A DNA stretch of 64,000 nucleotides from Phialophora verrucosa (taxonomy: Eukaryota; Ascomycota; Eurotiomycetes; Chaetothyriales; Herpotrichiellaceae): assembly GCA_002099365.1 (NCBI GenBank), contig MSED01000004.1, positions 2,604,001-2,668,000 on the forward strand. The letters run 5' to 3'. Both the position numbers and the translations under genes were made by a program. Below the pieces are notes generated by a model that was given only the letters and a program-made list of their open reading frames with translations, was not told the DNA's origin and searched no databases. Shown in pieces: positions 11,153 through 23,700 of the stretch. Every line of letters begins with the position of its first letter. The first letter of the stretch is position 1.

Positions 11153-11539
11153 TTAACACCACAAACTCAGCTGCTTAAGGAGCCACCTGAGGCGTGGGGT
11201 GCGCTTTGATCGAGCAGCGACGGTTAGTTCCGGAAAGGATGTGATAGTCGGATCAGATTTGTGGACAGACGTCGATCCGAGATCTAACCGATTTGGAGTG
11301 CTCTCTGAAATTTGACTGGCAACCTCAGGAATGAACCCTGCATGAAGGCGGTACAAGAAGTCATTTAGGTTCCCCTCAATTGCAAGGATGGAGCTGGACG
11401 TGGACATGGGAGGCATCACATTTCTGAGGCCGGGAGCGTCGCTGATCCCCGCCATTTGTTGACGCAAAGACTCGTCAAGAGGTGTGGGAGTGCGTTCCTC
11501 TTTTTCCGTGGTAAGTTTTATTCGGCTTTTCTCCTTCAT
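11153..11539 (-). CDS. Hypothetical short protein (doubtful)
   Basis: 128 residues from an ATG, divergent from the MFS gene to its right. The N-terminus is charged (MKEKSRIKLTTEKEERTPTP) and the C-terminus basic (RSKRTPRLRWLLKQLSLWC). No domain is recognised. The composition is plausible for a protein and the frame stays open, but there is no further evidence. It could be a small lineage-specific gene, a relic, or chance. Confidence 0.22.
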   Translation of the reverse strand: MKEKSRIKLTTEKEERTPTPLDESLRQQMAGISDAPGLRNVMPPMSTSSSILAIEGNLNDFLYRLHAGFIPEVASQISESTPNRLDLGSTSVHKSDPTITSFPELTVAARSKRTPRLRWLLKQLSLWC

Positions 11540-11662
11540 ATAGACTTTTTTTTTGGAGAGATATCGAAATTTGAGTTGCGGGAGTCTGTTGTCGGTGACC
11601 CTTTACCGGTAGCCAATTGACCTGATCCAGACCAGCCATTCCAGACTTCGGAGCTCATGGTC

Positions 11663-13535
11663 ATGCCGGAACAACATGAACGATACGTCCCGCCACCACG
11701 AGTTGGTGACGATGCCTATCCTTACAAACAACTCGCCGTCCTGGGTACGTTGTTGCCAGTCTTCGGATTATTCGATTCCATCTCATCATCTTCCGCTCAA
11801 ATTACTGACCAGCACCATGCGTAGCACTATGTCGGCTTGCGGAGCCTATCGCCTTCTGCTCAATCACGGCCTATACCTTCGTGATGGTCGAGGACATCAA
11901 AGGCGAGAAAGATGCATCCTTTTACGCCGGGCTCTTGGTTTCGGCGTTCGCCATGGCCGAGGCATCTACCGCGATGATCTGGGGCCGCATTTCAGATCGA
12001 TATGGCAGGAAACCGATCGTACTGTTTGGTCTCGTGGGAGTTGCTCTTTCGAGCTTGATCTTCGGCTTCGCCAAGAGATATTGGATAGCGTTGCTGGCGA
12101 GGGTGGTCGGCGGACTCCTGAACGGGAATGTTGCTGTCATGCAGACCATGGTTGCTGAGATGGTTAAGAGGCCCGAGCACGAACGTAAGTCTTCTCACGC
12201 ATGATCGGGTGTGCATACGTGCGTATACGTGCGTGCTATGGCTGACCTCCTTGGATTCTAGCATCCGCATATGCAGTGCAGCCCTTCGTCTGGAGCTTGG
12301 GCTCAATTGCCGGTTCCGCCCTAGGCGGCTTCCTGGCACAACCTGCGCGGTTCTACCCCCACATATTCTCGCCGGACGGCATATTCGGCCAATACCCCTA
12401 CCTGCTGCCGAATCTTGTATCCGTGGCCGTCATCGTCATCGCCATCATCCAAGGCATCATATTCCTTGAAGAGACGAATCCGAGGTCGCCCTCCCCAAGC
12501 CGAGTCCCAAGCCACGTGCACATTCAATCGAACGGCGTCGAAACCGCTAATGAGACGACATCTTTGCTGCCACCGAGGCGGAGGAGGGCATCGGCAGTCA
12601 GCGCCTTTTCGACCACGCCCGGGGGGGTGAGTTATGTGGCGGAATCAATGCCCCTGCCTGTTGACCCGTCGTTCGATCTTCGACGTGGCTCTTTGTCTTC
12701 TCTTGGCTCGATCCGGCTCCAGCGCAAGCCCAGCACATTGGCGCGACCTGCCCTCCCACGTGTCGAGACGGGAGTCGAAACCGGATTCGAATCGGCAGTT
12801 CTGGAAGACGACACTACGGAGCACACGACGAAGCCGGAAAAGGTCAAAGCGTTCAACAGAGGCGTCATCATGTGGACCATTGCGCTGGTATTCCAGTCGT
12901 ATCATTCAATGGGGTTCTACTCTCTGCTGCCCGTCTATCTTCTCGACGACGCACGACGCGGCTCACGCGAGCTCGATCTAAAGGGCGGTCTCGGCATGAC
13001 TTTGCACGATGTAGGAGGCTACCTCGCAGTCGGCAGCCTTATGTCGCTGTTTTTCCAAGGCGTGGTCTTCACCATCTTCGTAGCGAGATTGGGTGTCTGG
13101 AAGGCCGTGTTGTCGGTCACGATTGTGGCCCCTTTCATCTACACCATTGTGCCGTTCCTCTCCCTTCTGCCTAATCCGGGGGCAGGCGTCTATGGCATCC
13201 TCGCACTGACGAGTTTTACCGGCGTCGTTTCATTCCCGGCATTCCTAATCCTGCTGAAGAATGAAACGCCCTCACCGTTGGTGCTGGGCGAAGTGAACGG
13301 GCTGGCAATGTCGGCTTGTTCAGCCGCCCGCACAGTGGCGCCACCGCTTGTCGGCATCTTCTACAGCAGCTTGGGATCAGCAGGCGCGTGGTGGAGTTGC
13401 GCGGTTGTGGCCATGGCCGGGGTCGTTCAGTTTCTGCTGGCCCCGAGGCCGAAGGACAAAGAGGAGGAGATTTTGCGCAAGGCTGAAACGCCGGCGGTGG
13501 AGATCATGCCCACGTCAGATGCTCATGTACAGTAA
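11663..13535 (+). CDS. MFS transporter, DHA1-like / YCR023C family (three exons)
   Basis: Predicted exons are 11663-11744, 11825-12184 and 12262-13535, giving 571 residues. Introns of 80 and 77 bp have donors GTACGT and GTAAGT; the first has an ATTACTGAC branch. Exon 1 ends in the PYKQLAVL segment common before the first membrane helix, and splicing restores LCRLAEPIAF. MFS motif A is visible as GRISDRYGRKP (about 81-91), and RPARFYP follows helix 5. A Ser-rich, charged cytosolic loop (about 210-320) divides the two six-helix halves. The family resembles fungal proton-coupled drug/H+ antiporters and plant ZIF1. Substrate and direction cannot be read. No biosynthetic genes sit beside it. Confidence 0.82.
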
Positions 13536-14292
13536 TAGCGGGATGGAATCGAAAGGCGTGGCCTTTTTTGCAGGCCATCTCAGTGAAGGGCCTGTCAGCG
13601 TCACTACGCTTCAAGAATGGCGAAGGCCGTCAAGAGGCCCGGAAGGGTGACTCTCGTCGTGAAGCGCTGTAATTTCATACGGATCTCGACGACAGTACAA
13701 GTACTGTTATCTTAATAGCTCAACTCGTCTTCAAGCTCAACTCGTCCTCAAGCTCAACTCGTCTTCAAGCTCAACTCGTCTTCAAGCTCAACTCGTCTGC
13801 AAGCCCAATTCAGCCCTTCTGGCGCACCTAATTCTGCTCAAATCGCATCGCGCTGCGTCATTGAACGAGCGGCGCAGAGCCAGTCCTTCCATTTCATCCC
13901 GTTTCATCCCATTACATGCAAGCAGTGCCAGCTGCTGTAGGTTGGTTGAAAGTCAAGATCGGTACCTACAAGAGCCACGGTAGCAGATACGTCACGCCGC
14001 TCTGCAGCAAGTCCCCCGTAAGATCCACCGTACCATCACCTAACTATGGCACCGCGCGGGCACCGTGGGCAGCTATGGGCAACTCAGGGCAACTGTGGCA
14101 CTGCGGAGTTAGTACGTGGGAGCACTCGGAATTGCACATCAAGTCTCTATGCTCCGTTCTCAAAATTCACAAGTCCCAAGTATCGCGGGCCCAAATTTCG
14201 CAGGCCGCACCGCAACGAACCCGTCCTCCTTCCCTCTCCCTCTGCACGACGATTCATATTCTGTCTAGGTCGATATTGTTGTTGCTGTCAAG
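13536..14292. other. Spacer containing a tandem repeat
   Basis: It holds the 3' UTR of the MFS gene, the 17-bp tandem repeat listed separately, a short 'tttcatccc' direct repeat near 13890-13910, and the CCT7 promoter. Confidence 0.5.
13717..13812 (+). repeat. 17-bp tandem repeat, five full units plus a partial
   Basis: The unit agctcaactcgtcttca occurs five times in direct array (13717-13801) with one- or two-base changes (cctca, tctgca), followed by a decayed partial copy (agcccaattcag). It lies between the MFS gene and CCT7 and encodes nothing evident. It is a minisatellite likely to vary between strains. Confidence 0.9.
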
Positions 14293-16181
14293 ATGGCGGC
14301 ATTTGGGGGCCAAACTCCCACGATCATCGTGTTGAAAGAAGGTCAGTCCTTCATTCATTGCGTCTGCTACCGTCGAATGTTGTCCCCCGCAAGAATCGAG
14401 AACCACCACCCATTGACTGACTCGCTGAGACTGCGTATAAGTGACTGACTGATTGATTTACTGACTGACTCGCTTAATGTAGGAACCGACGCTTCGCAAG
14501 GAAAGGGCCAAATTCTCTCCAACATCTCGGCCTGCCTCGCCGTGCAATCTACGATAAAATCCACACTGGGTCCCTACGGTGGCGACCTGTTACTCGTCGA
14601 TGCCAATGGGAAGCAGACGATCACAAACGACGGCGCCACCGTCATGCGGCTGCTGGACATCGTCCACCCCGCGGCGCGCATCCTCACGGACATTGCTAGG
14701 TCGCAGGACGCTGAGGTCGGCGATGGAACGACCTCCGTGGTTGTACTCGCGGGGGAAATCCTCAAGGAGGTCAAAGAACTGGTCGAGCAGGGCGTGAGTT
14801 CGCAGACGATTGTGAAGGGATTGAGACGCTCCAGTCAGATGGCAATCAACAAGATCAAGGAGATTGCCGTGACTGTGGATGACACAAAGGAGAAGAGGGA
14901 GACGCTACGGAAGTTGGCCGCCACGGCGATGAGCAGCAAACTGATTCATCGCAATGCCGGGTTCTTTACCAAGAGTATGTTTTGTTTTATCTACACAATT
15001 CCTTGGGGTGGGTTGGGATTGAACTGACTGTGAGGAATGTAGTGGTTGTCGACGCAGTCCTTTCCCTCGACCAGGAAGACCTGAACGAGAAACTCATCGG
15101 GATCAAGAAGATCACAGGCGGTGCGCTTGAAGATTCACTCTTCGTCGATGGTGTTGCGTTCAAGAAGACGTTCTCCTACGCTGGATTCGAGCAACAGCCG
15201 AAATCGTTCAAAAATCCCAAAATCGTATGTCTAAATGTGGAATTGGAGTTGAAGGCAGAGAAAGACAATGCCGAGGTGCGCATTGACCAGGTATCTGAAT
15301 ACCAGGCAATCGTGGATGCGGAGTGGCAGATCATCTATGACAAGATGGAGGCACTGTTCAAGACGGGCGCCAAGGTGGTGCTCAGCAAACTGCCCATCGG
15401 CGACCTGGCGACGCAGTATTTCGCAGACCGGGATATTTTCTGCGCCGGTCGTGTTTCAAGCGATGACCTGGAGAGGGTGTGCCAGGCTACCGGCGCCGTC
15501 ACCCAGAGCACATGCAGCGACATTCTCCCCCAACACCTCGGAACGTGTGGATTGTTCGAAGAGCGCCAGATTGGTGGTGAGCGGTATAACCTGTTCAGTC
15601 AGTGCCCAGAAGCGAAAACTTGTACACTGGTGCTGAGAGGTGGAGCCGAGCAATTCATTGCCGAAGTTGAGCGGTCGTTACACGACGCCATCATGATTGT
15701 CAAGCGGGCATTGACTAACCACACCATCGTGGCCGGAGGAGGCGCAATCGAGATGGAGATCTCTGGGTATCTTCACCGATTCGCCGACAAGAATGTCCCA
15801 CACAAGCAGCAAGCAGTTGTGAAAGCTTTTGCAAAGGCTCTGGAGGTCATACCACGCCAACTATGCGATAATGCCGGTTTCGATGCAACAGACATCCTCA
15901 ACCGTCTGCGAGTGGAGCATCGAAAGGGACAAATCTGGGCCGGCGTCGACTTTGACCACGAAGGTGTGCGGAACAACATGGATGCGTTCGTATGGGAGCC
16001 AGCGCTGGTCAAGGTCAATGCCATCTCTGCAGCTGTCGAGGCAGCGTGTTTGATTCTAAGTGTCGACGAAACGATCAAGAACGAGGAAAGCCAAGGTCCC
16101 CAGGCACCGGCCAGGGGCTTGCCACCAGGTGCCGCTCAGCGGGCATTGAGGGGAAGAGGCAGGGGAATGCCGAGACGGTGA
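14293..16181 (+). CDS. CCT7: T-complex protein 1 subunit eta (CCT7) (three exons)
   Basis: Predicted exons are 14293-14341, 14483-14974 and 15043-16181, giving 559 residues. Introns are 141 bp (donor GTCAGT; branch TACTGAC; it contains GACT microsatellite) and 68 bp (donor GTATGT). This is the eta subunit of the eight-membered TRiC/CCT cytosolic chaperonin that folds actin, tubulin and WD-repeat proteins. Group II chaperonin motifs are clear: TPTIIVLKEGTDASQGKGQ at the N-terminus, STLGPYGGDLLLVD with TNDGATVM, the ATP-site GDGTTSVVVLAGE, and GGGAIEMEIS in the second half. The C-terminal tail is Gly/Arg-rich (ALRGRGRGMPRR), as is common in fungal CCT7. Expected to be essential and constitutive. 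Confidence 0.95.
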
Positions 16182-18562
16182 AGAAGATAGGACCAGATAC
16201 GATATGGCCCGCTCTGCTTGTTATCTCGGCCAGCATACAAAAGTTCTTGGACGGCAGTCTGCAGCGCAGGCTATGAATACCCATGATGACGGAGGATGTG
16301 ATGAATAACCCCTTCACTAGCCAGATTGGACTAATGATCGAGGAAGAAGACAAGGTGACGAGGCGAGACGCGAAGACCTCTCAAATCGATGAACGGGTGG
16401 CGCCATCGTGGCTCTGCCGGGCTCTGGCTACGCGCAAGAAATCCTGTGGCTAATGTCAATGGATATGTGAGTGTAGAGCAGTCTGTAAGAGATTCGAGCA
16501 AGGGGAAGAGTGGCTTTCGGAGTCGATCCGCTCACTGAGATGGAGAGCATAGCCCTCAGAACGGGATTTCCGAGGTTGCTATAGAAGACTTGCTGATCGG
16601 AGAAGAGCCCTGAGCCACAGCGCCTCTATCTACCTTTGCAGAAGAATAGACCAAGGCCCAGGGCCGCCCGTGTCTCAATGATTCAATCTCGTAGATTTGC
16701 AACATCCTATGCGAGCCTCAGGGTGAGCCGAGAACCCCCTAGCCTGTAGTGGGCCATCCGTCACCAGAGAGCCTTCCCGGAACGCCCTTTCTGTCTGTCC
16801 CACCGTGGGAAGCTATCTGCAGGGGGTGCACCTGTCCTTTTGTCCCCCGAATCGTATCGGCAGCCAGTGAATCGGAGCTTTGGTCTGGCGCCGCAGGGAG
16901 CCAGGACATAAGTCTGATGTTGGCGTCTAATTGACACGAAGGTGACATTGAATGCCATGAGTCTCAGGGGCAAAGCGTTCAGCTCTAACTGGCTGAGCGC
17001 TTCCAAGACGAAAATGAGCACTCAACATGATTGTGTGGGGGGTTGGCAGATCCAGCGGATCTTCTGCATGGCTATTGAGGCTCTGAAAGATCAAAATCTG
17101 ACTTTGAATGAAATGCCATCATCGACAACAAGCAGCCTTGAGACCGCCCTACGAGGAAGTCGTTTGGCCCAAGTCACCGAAGTGGCTGCAGGGAGTGATC
17201 GGTGAAGGCTGTAGTTTCCCAATCAAGACCACCCCTGACGACTCTTGCATGCCGGGAACTGCTGTTTACGGGAAGATGCACGCGGCGGAACCTCGATTGG
17301 GCCAGACGCCGTCGTGCAGATACTGGAGGTCGATGATTGATGGACGCCGCAGGACAGCTGGTGTCCCGTACTTCAGCTCTGGACCGTCGAGCCAATGAAG
17401 CGAGAAGGCGCTTGAAAGGTGTGACAGAGCTGTTCTACAAGTAGTCGCTGATCAAGAGATCACTGTCGATGAATCCGGAAGCTAGTTACGGGGTAGAAAG
17501 CAGGAAAGTCTTCCAGCATGGCAAGGAATGCCACGTGGGCGCGATAGAACCATGTCCCCTGTCCAGACACTCCGTATGGTACTGCGCGAAGCAGAGGTCG
17601 TCGCTGTGTCCAGTTCCATTTCTCCTGAACTTGGTGATGATGAGTGGTCGAGACCGTGCCCGCTGGAGCGCCAACATTCAGCCCATAGCTCACACTTTGG
17701 CACTCCAACTTCGTCATGGTAAGGTTCAGAAGCAAGACGAGCTTGCAGCAACATGAACACCATCATTGTGAGAGGATGGCTATGTTTCCAGAAAGCTATT
17801 TAGGCGAACGGTTGCTCGATTAGGCGCTGGCAGCGTCCGGGGCTCCTGCTTCTTTCGACAAAATGCGATGTCCAAGCCACAGGAAGGGCTGGATTTGTCC
17901 ATGGGCCACAGACCCTTGGAAAGCCAGATGCCAAAACCCCCGCTAACCGAGTGAGTTGGCACGAGAGATGCGCGAATCACCTGCGATGACTGATCACGAA
18001 GCTAAAGTGCCGGAGGAAAAGCCTGAGCCGTCGCATTCGTCAGCTCTTCCTGCAGCTTCTGCTGCTTGCGTCTGCCGTCGGTCAAGAATAAGACAGGAAA
18101 CAGTCAGTCGGGTTTCGAGACAGCTGCACCATTTGAGCTTGTCACTGCCACATTCGACCTTCACTCGTTGCCGAGAAGATCATTGTTATCTTGCCTATAT
18201 CTTCCCCAGCGAGACAAGATTCTCGCGTGTCGACTCGCCTAAAACACGTCAACTGCATTTCTCCACCTTGGATACTCCGTAGACTTGGAGAGGCTAACAG
18301 ATCCTTGCTCCTCTGGCCGAAACAACAGTCCCGACCACCGGCGCGGCCCAACTTGTTCTCGACTTCAACCTCGTCTTACCAGCTACCTCCCACACACTCT
18401 CTTCCTACGTACAACTGGGAACAACCCTTTGAGAAGCTGGGAGATACTCCTCGACGCCCGGGATTCTTTCAGTGGTGCTCACCACCCCGCCAGCGCGGTT
18501 CCGGTCGTTTGTGCCCTTCGCACTACCTCGGTGTCAGGCAACCAGCACAACGGACTGAAGAG
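16182..18562. other. Long intergenic stretch, no gene seen
   Basis: About 2.4 kb between CCT7 and the metacaspase gene. Several overlapping short frames (for example 17469-17756 plus and 17482-17766 minus) mirror one another and show no domain. The last 300 bases (18260-18560) are C/T-rich, as expected of a fungal promoter and leader. Confidence 0.45.
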
Positions 18563-20022
18563 ATGTCGTACTATCCCGGTCAAGGGTACGGCGGGGCGCA
18601 GGTGAGCATACGAACTTGATGAGAGAGTGAGAGGTTAATAGCAGGCAGCAACACAATGGCTACGGCTATCCGCCATCGACCTCGCCGCAGCCGCAGCCGT
18701 ATCCCTCCCAAGGATACAACCAACAACCCTACAGTCAGCAGGGCTACGCACCGCAAGGAGGCTGGCAGCCGCCTCCACAAAACGTTGCACCGTACGGATA
18801 TGTAAGTTAATCTGTCCTCGGCAGGACGCTCCCAGCGTGCGCACAGGCTGACAGATTTATACAGAATAACCCTCCTCCTCCATCCCAAGGCGGCTATGGT
18901 CAATGGCACTCGCCGCCACCACAACCGAATGGTTACCCGGGCCCGCGACCGGGAATGCCAGCGTACAATAATACCAGTCCATATGGCTCCCAAGTGCCTC
19001 CTCCGCCTCCTACCGCACCACAGCAGTTTGGCCACGGCGCGCCATCCGGTTACGCATTCCAGTACTCCAACTGTACCGGAAAGCGTAAGGCCTTGTTGAT
19101 TGGCATCAACTACTTTGGTCAGAGGGGGCAACTTCGGGGTTGTATCAACGATGTAAAGAACATGTCGACCTACCTGAACCAGAACTTTGGGTATGCACGA
19201 GAAGACATGGTTATTTTGACAGACGATCAGCAGAACCCAATGTCACAACCCACAAAGGCCAACATCCTTCGAGCCATGCACTGGCTGGTCAAGGATGCGC
19301 AACCCAACGACTCCCTCTTCTTCCACTATAGTGGTCATGGTGGGCAGACGCCGGATCTGGACGGAGATGAAGAAGACGGCTATGACGAAGTCATTTACCC
19401 GGTCGATTTCCGATCGGCCGGTCATATTGTAGACGACGAGATGCACCGAATCATGGTCAAGCCCCTGAAGCCAGGAGTCCGACTGACGGCCATTTTCGAC
19501 TCGTGTCACTCCGGGTCCGCCCTCGATTTGCCGTACATCTACTCCACCCAAGGTGTACTCAAGGAGCCCAACTTGGCAAAGGAAGCTGGCCAAGGTTTGC
19601 TGTCCATTGTTTCGTCATATGCTCGTGGTGATTTGAGCGGCATGGCGAACCAGGCAATGGGACTGTTCAAGAAGGTCGGAGGTGGAAGCTCCACATACGA
19701 ACGCAACAAGCAGACCAAGACAAGCCCCGCCGATGTGATCATGTGGTCCGGCAGCAAAGATGAACAGACCAGTCAAGATGCCAACATCGGAGGAGAAGCG
19801 ACCGGAGCAATGAGCTGGGCCTTTGTGACCTCCCTGAAGAAGAACCCGCATCAGAGCTACGTGCAACTGTTGAACAGCATTCGCGATGAATTGGCCTCGA
19901 AATATACGCAGAAGCCTCAACTGAGTTGCTCACACCCGCTGAGTAAGTTCTTCGCCTTCTTCCTCTCTGGGACTGACGCTAATCTGGTGACTCCAGACAC
20001 TGATTTGTTGTACGTGATGTAA
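18563..20022 (+). CDS. Type I metacaspase (four exons)
   Basis: Predicted exons are 18563-18601, 18649-18801, 18865-19942 and 19997-20022, giving 431 residues. It is a Ca2+-dependent, Arg/Lys-specific cysteine protease linked in fungi to programmed cell death, aggregate clearance and ageing (yeast Mca1, Aspergillus CasA/CasB). The prodomain (about 1-130) is Gln/Pro/Gly/Tyr-rich (YGGAQ, QPQPYPSQGY, PPPPPT), a low-complexity aggregation-prone region. The caspase fold starts at GKRKALLIGINYF; the dyad is His222 (HYSGHGGQ) and Cys278 (FDSCHSGS), with acidic residues at the Ca2+ loop (DLDGDEEDGYDE). The C-terminus ends NTDLLYVM after splicing. The last intron is 54 bp, a multiple of three and stop-free, so retention would insert 18 residues. 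Confidence 0.93.
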
Positions 20023-20727
20023 GCAAGGCAATGAGAAGATGATAATGATACCCAAGGAGGGCTTGACACCAACATTTTCAGAGACGCTGTTTTCCTGTGG
20101 CTTCAAGGCACTCTCATGTACAGTCGAAGCGACTGATTCTATAGCGGAGCGCCCCACGCAGCGGGCCGGTTACATAGGATACGGAGGAAAAGCCTCGTTC
20201 AACGTATTTTCTCCCCTCGCTATGATCAGCAGTGCCTGTTCGTTGGAGTCGCACGCAGTCGAAAATCTGCTGCGAACCGCGTCCTACATAGTAGCCAAGC
20301 ATGTTACAACATCACGCGCCTGTTGGTACCCGGCGTCTAGGGGCCAAACCTGCGTGGTCAGCGGGACGAAATTTAGCAGTCGGACAGCTGGGGAGTGGAC
20401 ATACGTATACCCCCCAAGCCCCGTACGAGTACGGACTCGGTTAGGACCGCTGGGTGACGGCTAATGGAGTAACATGACGTGTAAGAGCGAGCACGTGACT
20501 TTATCCCCGCGGAACGGTAGCGAAACAGTCACGTGGGCGCATGCGGCGGCAGGCATATGTGACTTCTAACTTGGAATGCCAGAGCCAAGTCAACTGCGCC
20601 CGCCGCCGCCGCCATGCTGGCATGCTGCTCTCTCACCACATGCAATTGCCGGGACTTTCCATTGTCGCGCTCTCTTGTTGACTCACCCGCACTGCATCAT
20701 GTCCTACACTGACCTTTCCACGTCGTC
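20023..20727. other. Spacer and promoter of the F-box/LRR gene
   Basis: No gene. It contains two CACGTG E-boxes (listed separately), a 'ccgccgccgccg' stretch near 20600 and a C/T-rich leader before the ATG at 20728. Confidence 0.5.
20492..20535. promoter_or_regulatory. Pair of CACGTG E-boxes
   Basis: CACGTG at 20492-20497 and again at 20530-20535, centres 38 bp apart, about 190-240 bp upstream of the F-box/LRR start. Such sites bind bHLH factors of the Cbf1/SREBP type. The role is inferred from position only. Confidence 0.4.
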
Positions 20728-23700
20728 ATGAAGCCTGATGTCCCCCCATCATACGAAAGCGCCGTCAGTCGTGAAGCATGGACCATCATTGCGCCCTGGA
20801 TCTCCTCCCGGGATCTGTGCGCTGCCTGCCTCGTCTCTCAGAAATGGTACTCAATCTTTGTACCGTTCCTTTGGGGCGACCCTGCTTCGCACTTTGGCAT
20901 TCAGAATGACGCCGTCTATGTCGCCCTGACCCGGTTTAAGCGAATCCTGCGCAAAGCAAGATTGAGCGTGAGGAGCCTCACGCATACCCTACATCTCCCG
21001 CCCGCTCTGAGTGAAATCTACGGCGGTCCCAACCCGACCTGGTTGCGCGATGTTCTCGAATATCTCCCCAACCTCCAAAGCCTAATTGTCACCAAGTTAC
21101 CGTTCTTCGACCATCACAGTCTCAATGCGCTGCGCACCACGAGCGCGGGAAGAAGATTGTCGAGCGAAGAGGTGGAGAGATTGCCAGCATTTGGGTTGAA
21201 GTTGCTTCTGGCTTCCAGTGAGCCGAATACCACATCTTCTGCGCTGGCAGGCGCCTTACCGAGATTTTCCAGTCTGGTCTACCTGGACTTGTCGTATACT
21301 TCACCTGCTCGGGACGCGGCAGTCCTAGCAGCCCTTTCGTATCTGCATGATCTTCAGGTGCTCAAGTTACGCGGTGTCGGTCTTAAAGACGGAGAGGCGG
21401 AGGTGTTGGCCAATGCGATCAGCATACGAGTGCGGCTGTTGGACCTGAGCGACAATCTTCTGACTGACATGGCCGTGCGATCGCTGATGCAAGCGTGCTT
21501 CTTGCCTTCAGACGTGGCACAACGAGGCACCCTCAACGTCGAGGATTGGCCTGTGGGCATGGCCCCAGGCCCCGATTTCTTCAGCCTGGACACTCTACGG
21601 AGTGAAGAACTCGATCACGAGCTCCTCAAACAGCTGACGAAACCACTCACAGGCAGGCTAGCATTCGAAGACATTCCCCACCGCGGTCTTACCCACCTCT
21701 ACATTTCCGGAAACCGTCTATCTGTCGAAGGATTGTCAAGTCTACTCAAGTCGGAAAGGCTCCATATCCTCGATGGCGGATCGGTCGACACGGTCAAAAC
21801 CATTGCAAGGACCCAGTCCCTTGCCTCGCCTACAGGCTACATCGACGAAGTTCGATTTCCAGGCGCCGAAAAGCTGATTCCTGTGCTGGCTAGCTCAGCC
21901 AGCAAGAATCTAACCTACCTTCGTGTCGATCACGCGCTGATCACAGCAAAGCTGGACACGCCTCCTGCGGTCGTCAAGCCGAAAGCGGCTTCTGTCGAGC
22001 TCGCCGGGTCTGAGCCTCTTGCGGCGGAGCTACCTCCAGAGGGAAGACAGTTGGCCGAGGCGCCGGCCCCTGCTCATTACGCAACAGAGCTGCCGGCCAA
22101 CGAGGAGATCTTTGAACTGGATGCTACCCCTGCTCAGCCGAGGGTTGAACTGGTAGGTGATTTGATATACTTTGCCCTCAGTCCGCCGGTTGGAGAGAAA
22201 CCCGAAGAATCGAGTCCGATCGTCGAATCACACAGTCCGATTCGTGGTGAGGGACCTTACGCACCGGAGGTAGTAGCGAACGACGACTCCAACGACGCCG
22301 AGCACGACGATCGGGCAACCGTTGTAGAGTCAGAGATCTCCGATGAGACAGGCACTCACAGTACCACGAGATCGATCCTGTCGCCGGTATCTCCAATGTC
22401 GCCTCATCCCGCCAACATGACATTCCAGCCGCTGGTCGCACCGCCTCCGCCGAAGACTCAACCGCCACCAACCTCTGTGCCACAAAGGACGAACGGGACA
22501 GTCTCTGCTCCGAAGACGTCAAACGAGACGGCGGCGATAATGAAGACGGCAGCTCCGGCTTCCGCACCCCCGAAGAATCTATCACCGTTGCTACCGTCTG
22601 CTGCATCGCAGCATCGCCAGGCTCGAATAGATGCCCTGTTGGCCAAAAGGCCTCCTGGACTATCCTCCAGAGGGGGACAACCAAACTCAACCGTGCCAAA
22701 GATCACTGCTCAAAACCTGACATGTTTACACCCTGCCGTGCTTCCCAACCTGCGAACGCTTGTCCTCACCGATGTGCCCACCACAGTCCCCAAATCCTCG
22801 CCAGTTGTGCCTGCGCTCAAGTCCTTCATCTCGGCCTGTGCTGATGAAGCTGCACTCGCTCGTCTCCTTGCACGAACGGACTACTCGCTTCCACCTGGTC
22901 GAACTCGACACGTTGCCGAGCTCGAACACGCGCGATCACTCTTTGCGCTTCGCACAATTGTGCTTGAGATGGCACAGCCCGTCTCCGAGAACACTGTTGT
23001 GCAGCGCGGTTGGCAACATTCTCGGCAGCGCATCAGCATGAGCAAGTCATCAACCGGGGACCGGGATAGCGAGAACTTATGGTCGGCCGCGGAGAACGAC
23101 TTCAGCTTCTTCGGGGAGGAAGGTGAAGAGCAAGACGAGTGTGGAATATATCAACATGATCCAGAAAAGTACTTCCCAACCGCACATTTCGACGACAAGA
23201 TTTTCTTAAACCCGGAAGATAACCAACCTGAAAGCGGTTCCAACAGTCCGCACGGCAGCTTCCACGGCCAGGGTACCCTGTCGCCCTTTTCGATGAACTA
23301 CTCGAACGGCACCCTGAGAAGTCCGAGGAACCTGCCTTTGGGACGAAACAGGCGAAGTTCGAATGAATCTCAACGTACTGGCGCCCATAGAAGTGTCCTG
23401 GCTGAAATCCAAGGCGGCCCAGTCTCGCCGAAATTCATGAACGGCCAGTATCGGCCGCGATCGCGGGATTCCATGCTTGCGCCGACATCGAATCCCATCC
23501 AGCAACAGCAACAGGAGGAAGAACCAAAAGTGGATGTCATTGCCGAAGTGGCAGCGTGGAGGAAAGAGAGGAAGAAGGCCTACGAGGAAGAATTGGTGCG
23601 TTACAGGATGAGCCGTGCAGGTCACGGAAATTCCTATAGGGGTCTCGACGGCCAGACTCAAGGCCACAGCTCCGGACCGAGAGGTTACGGTTACGGGTTC

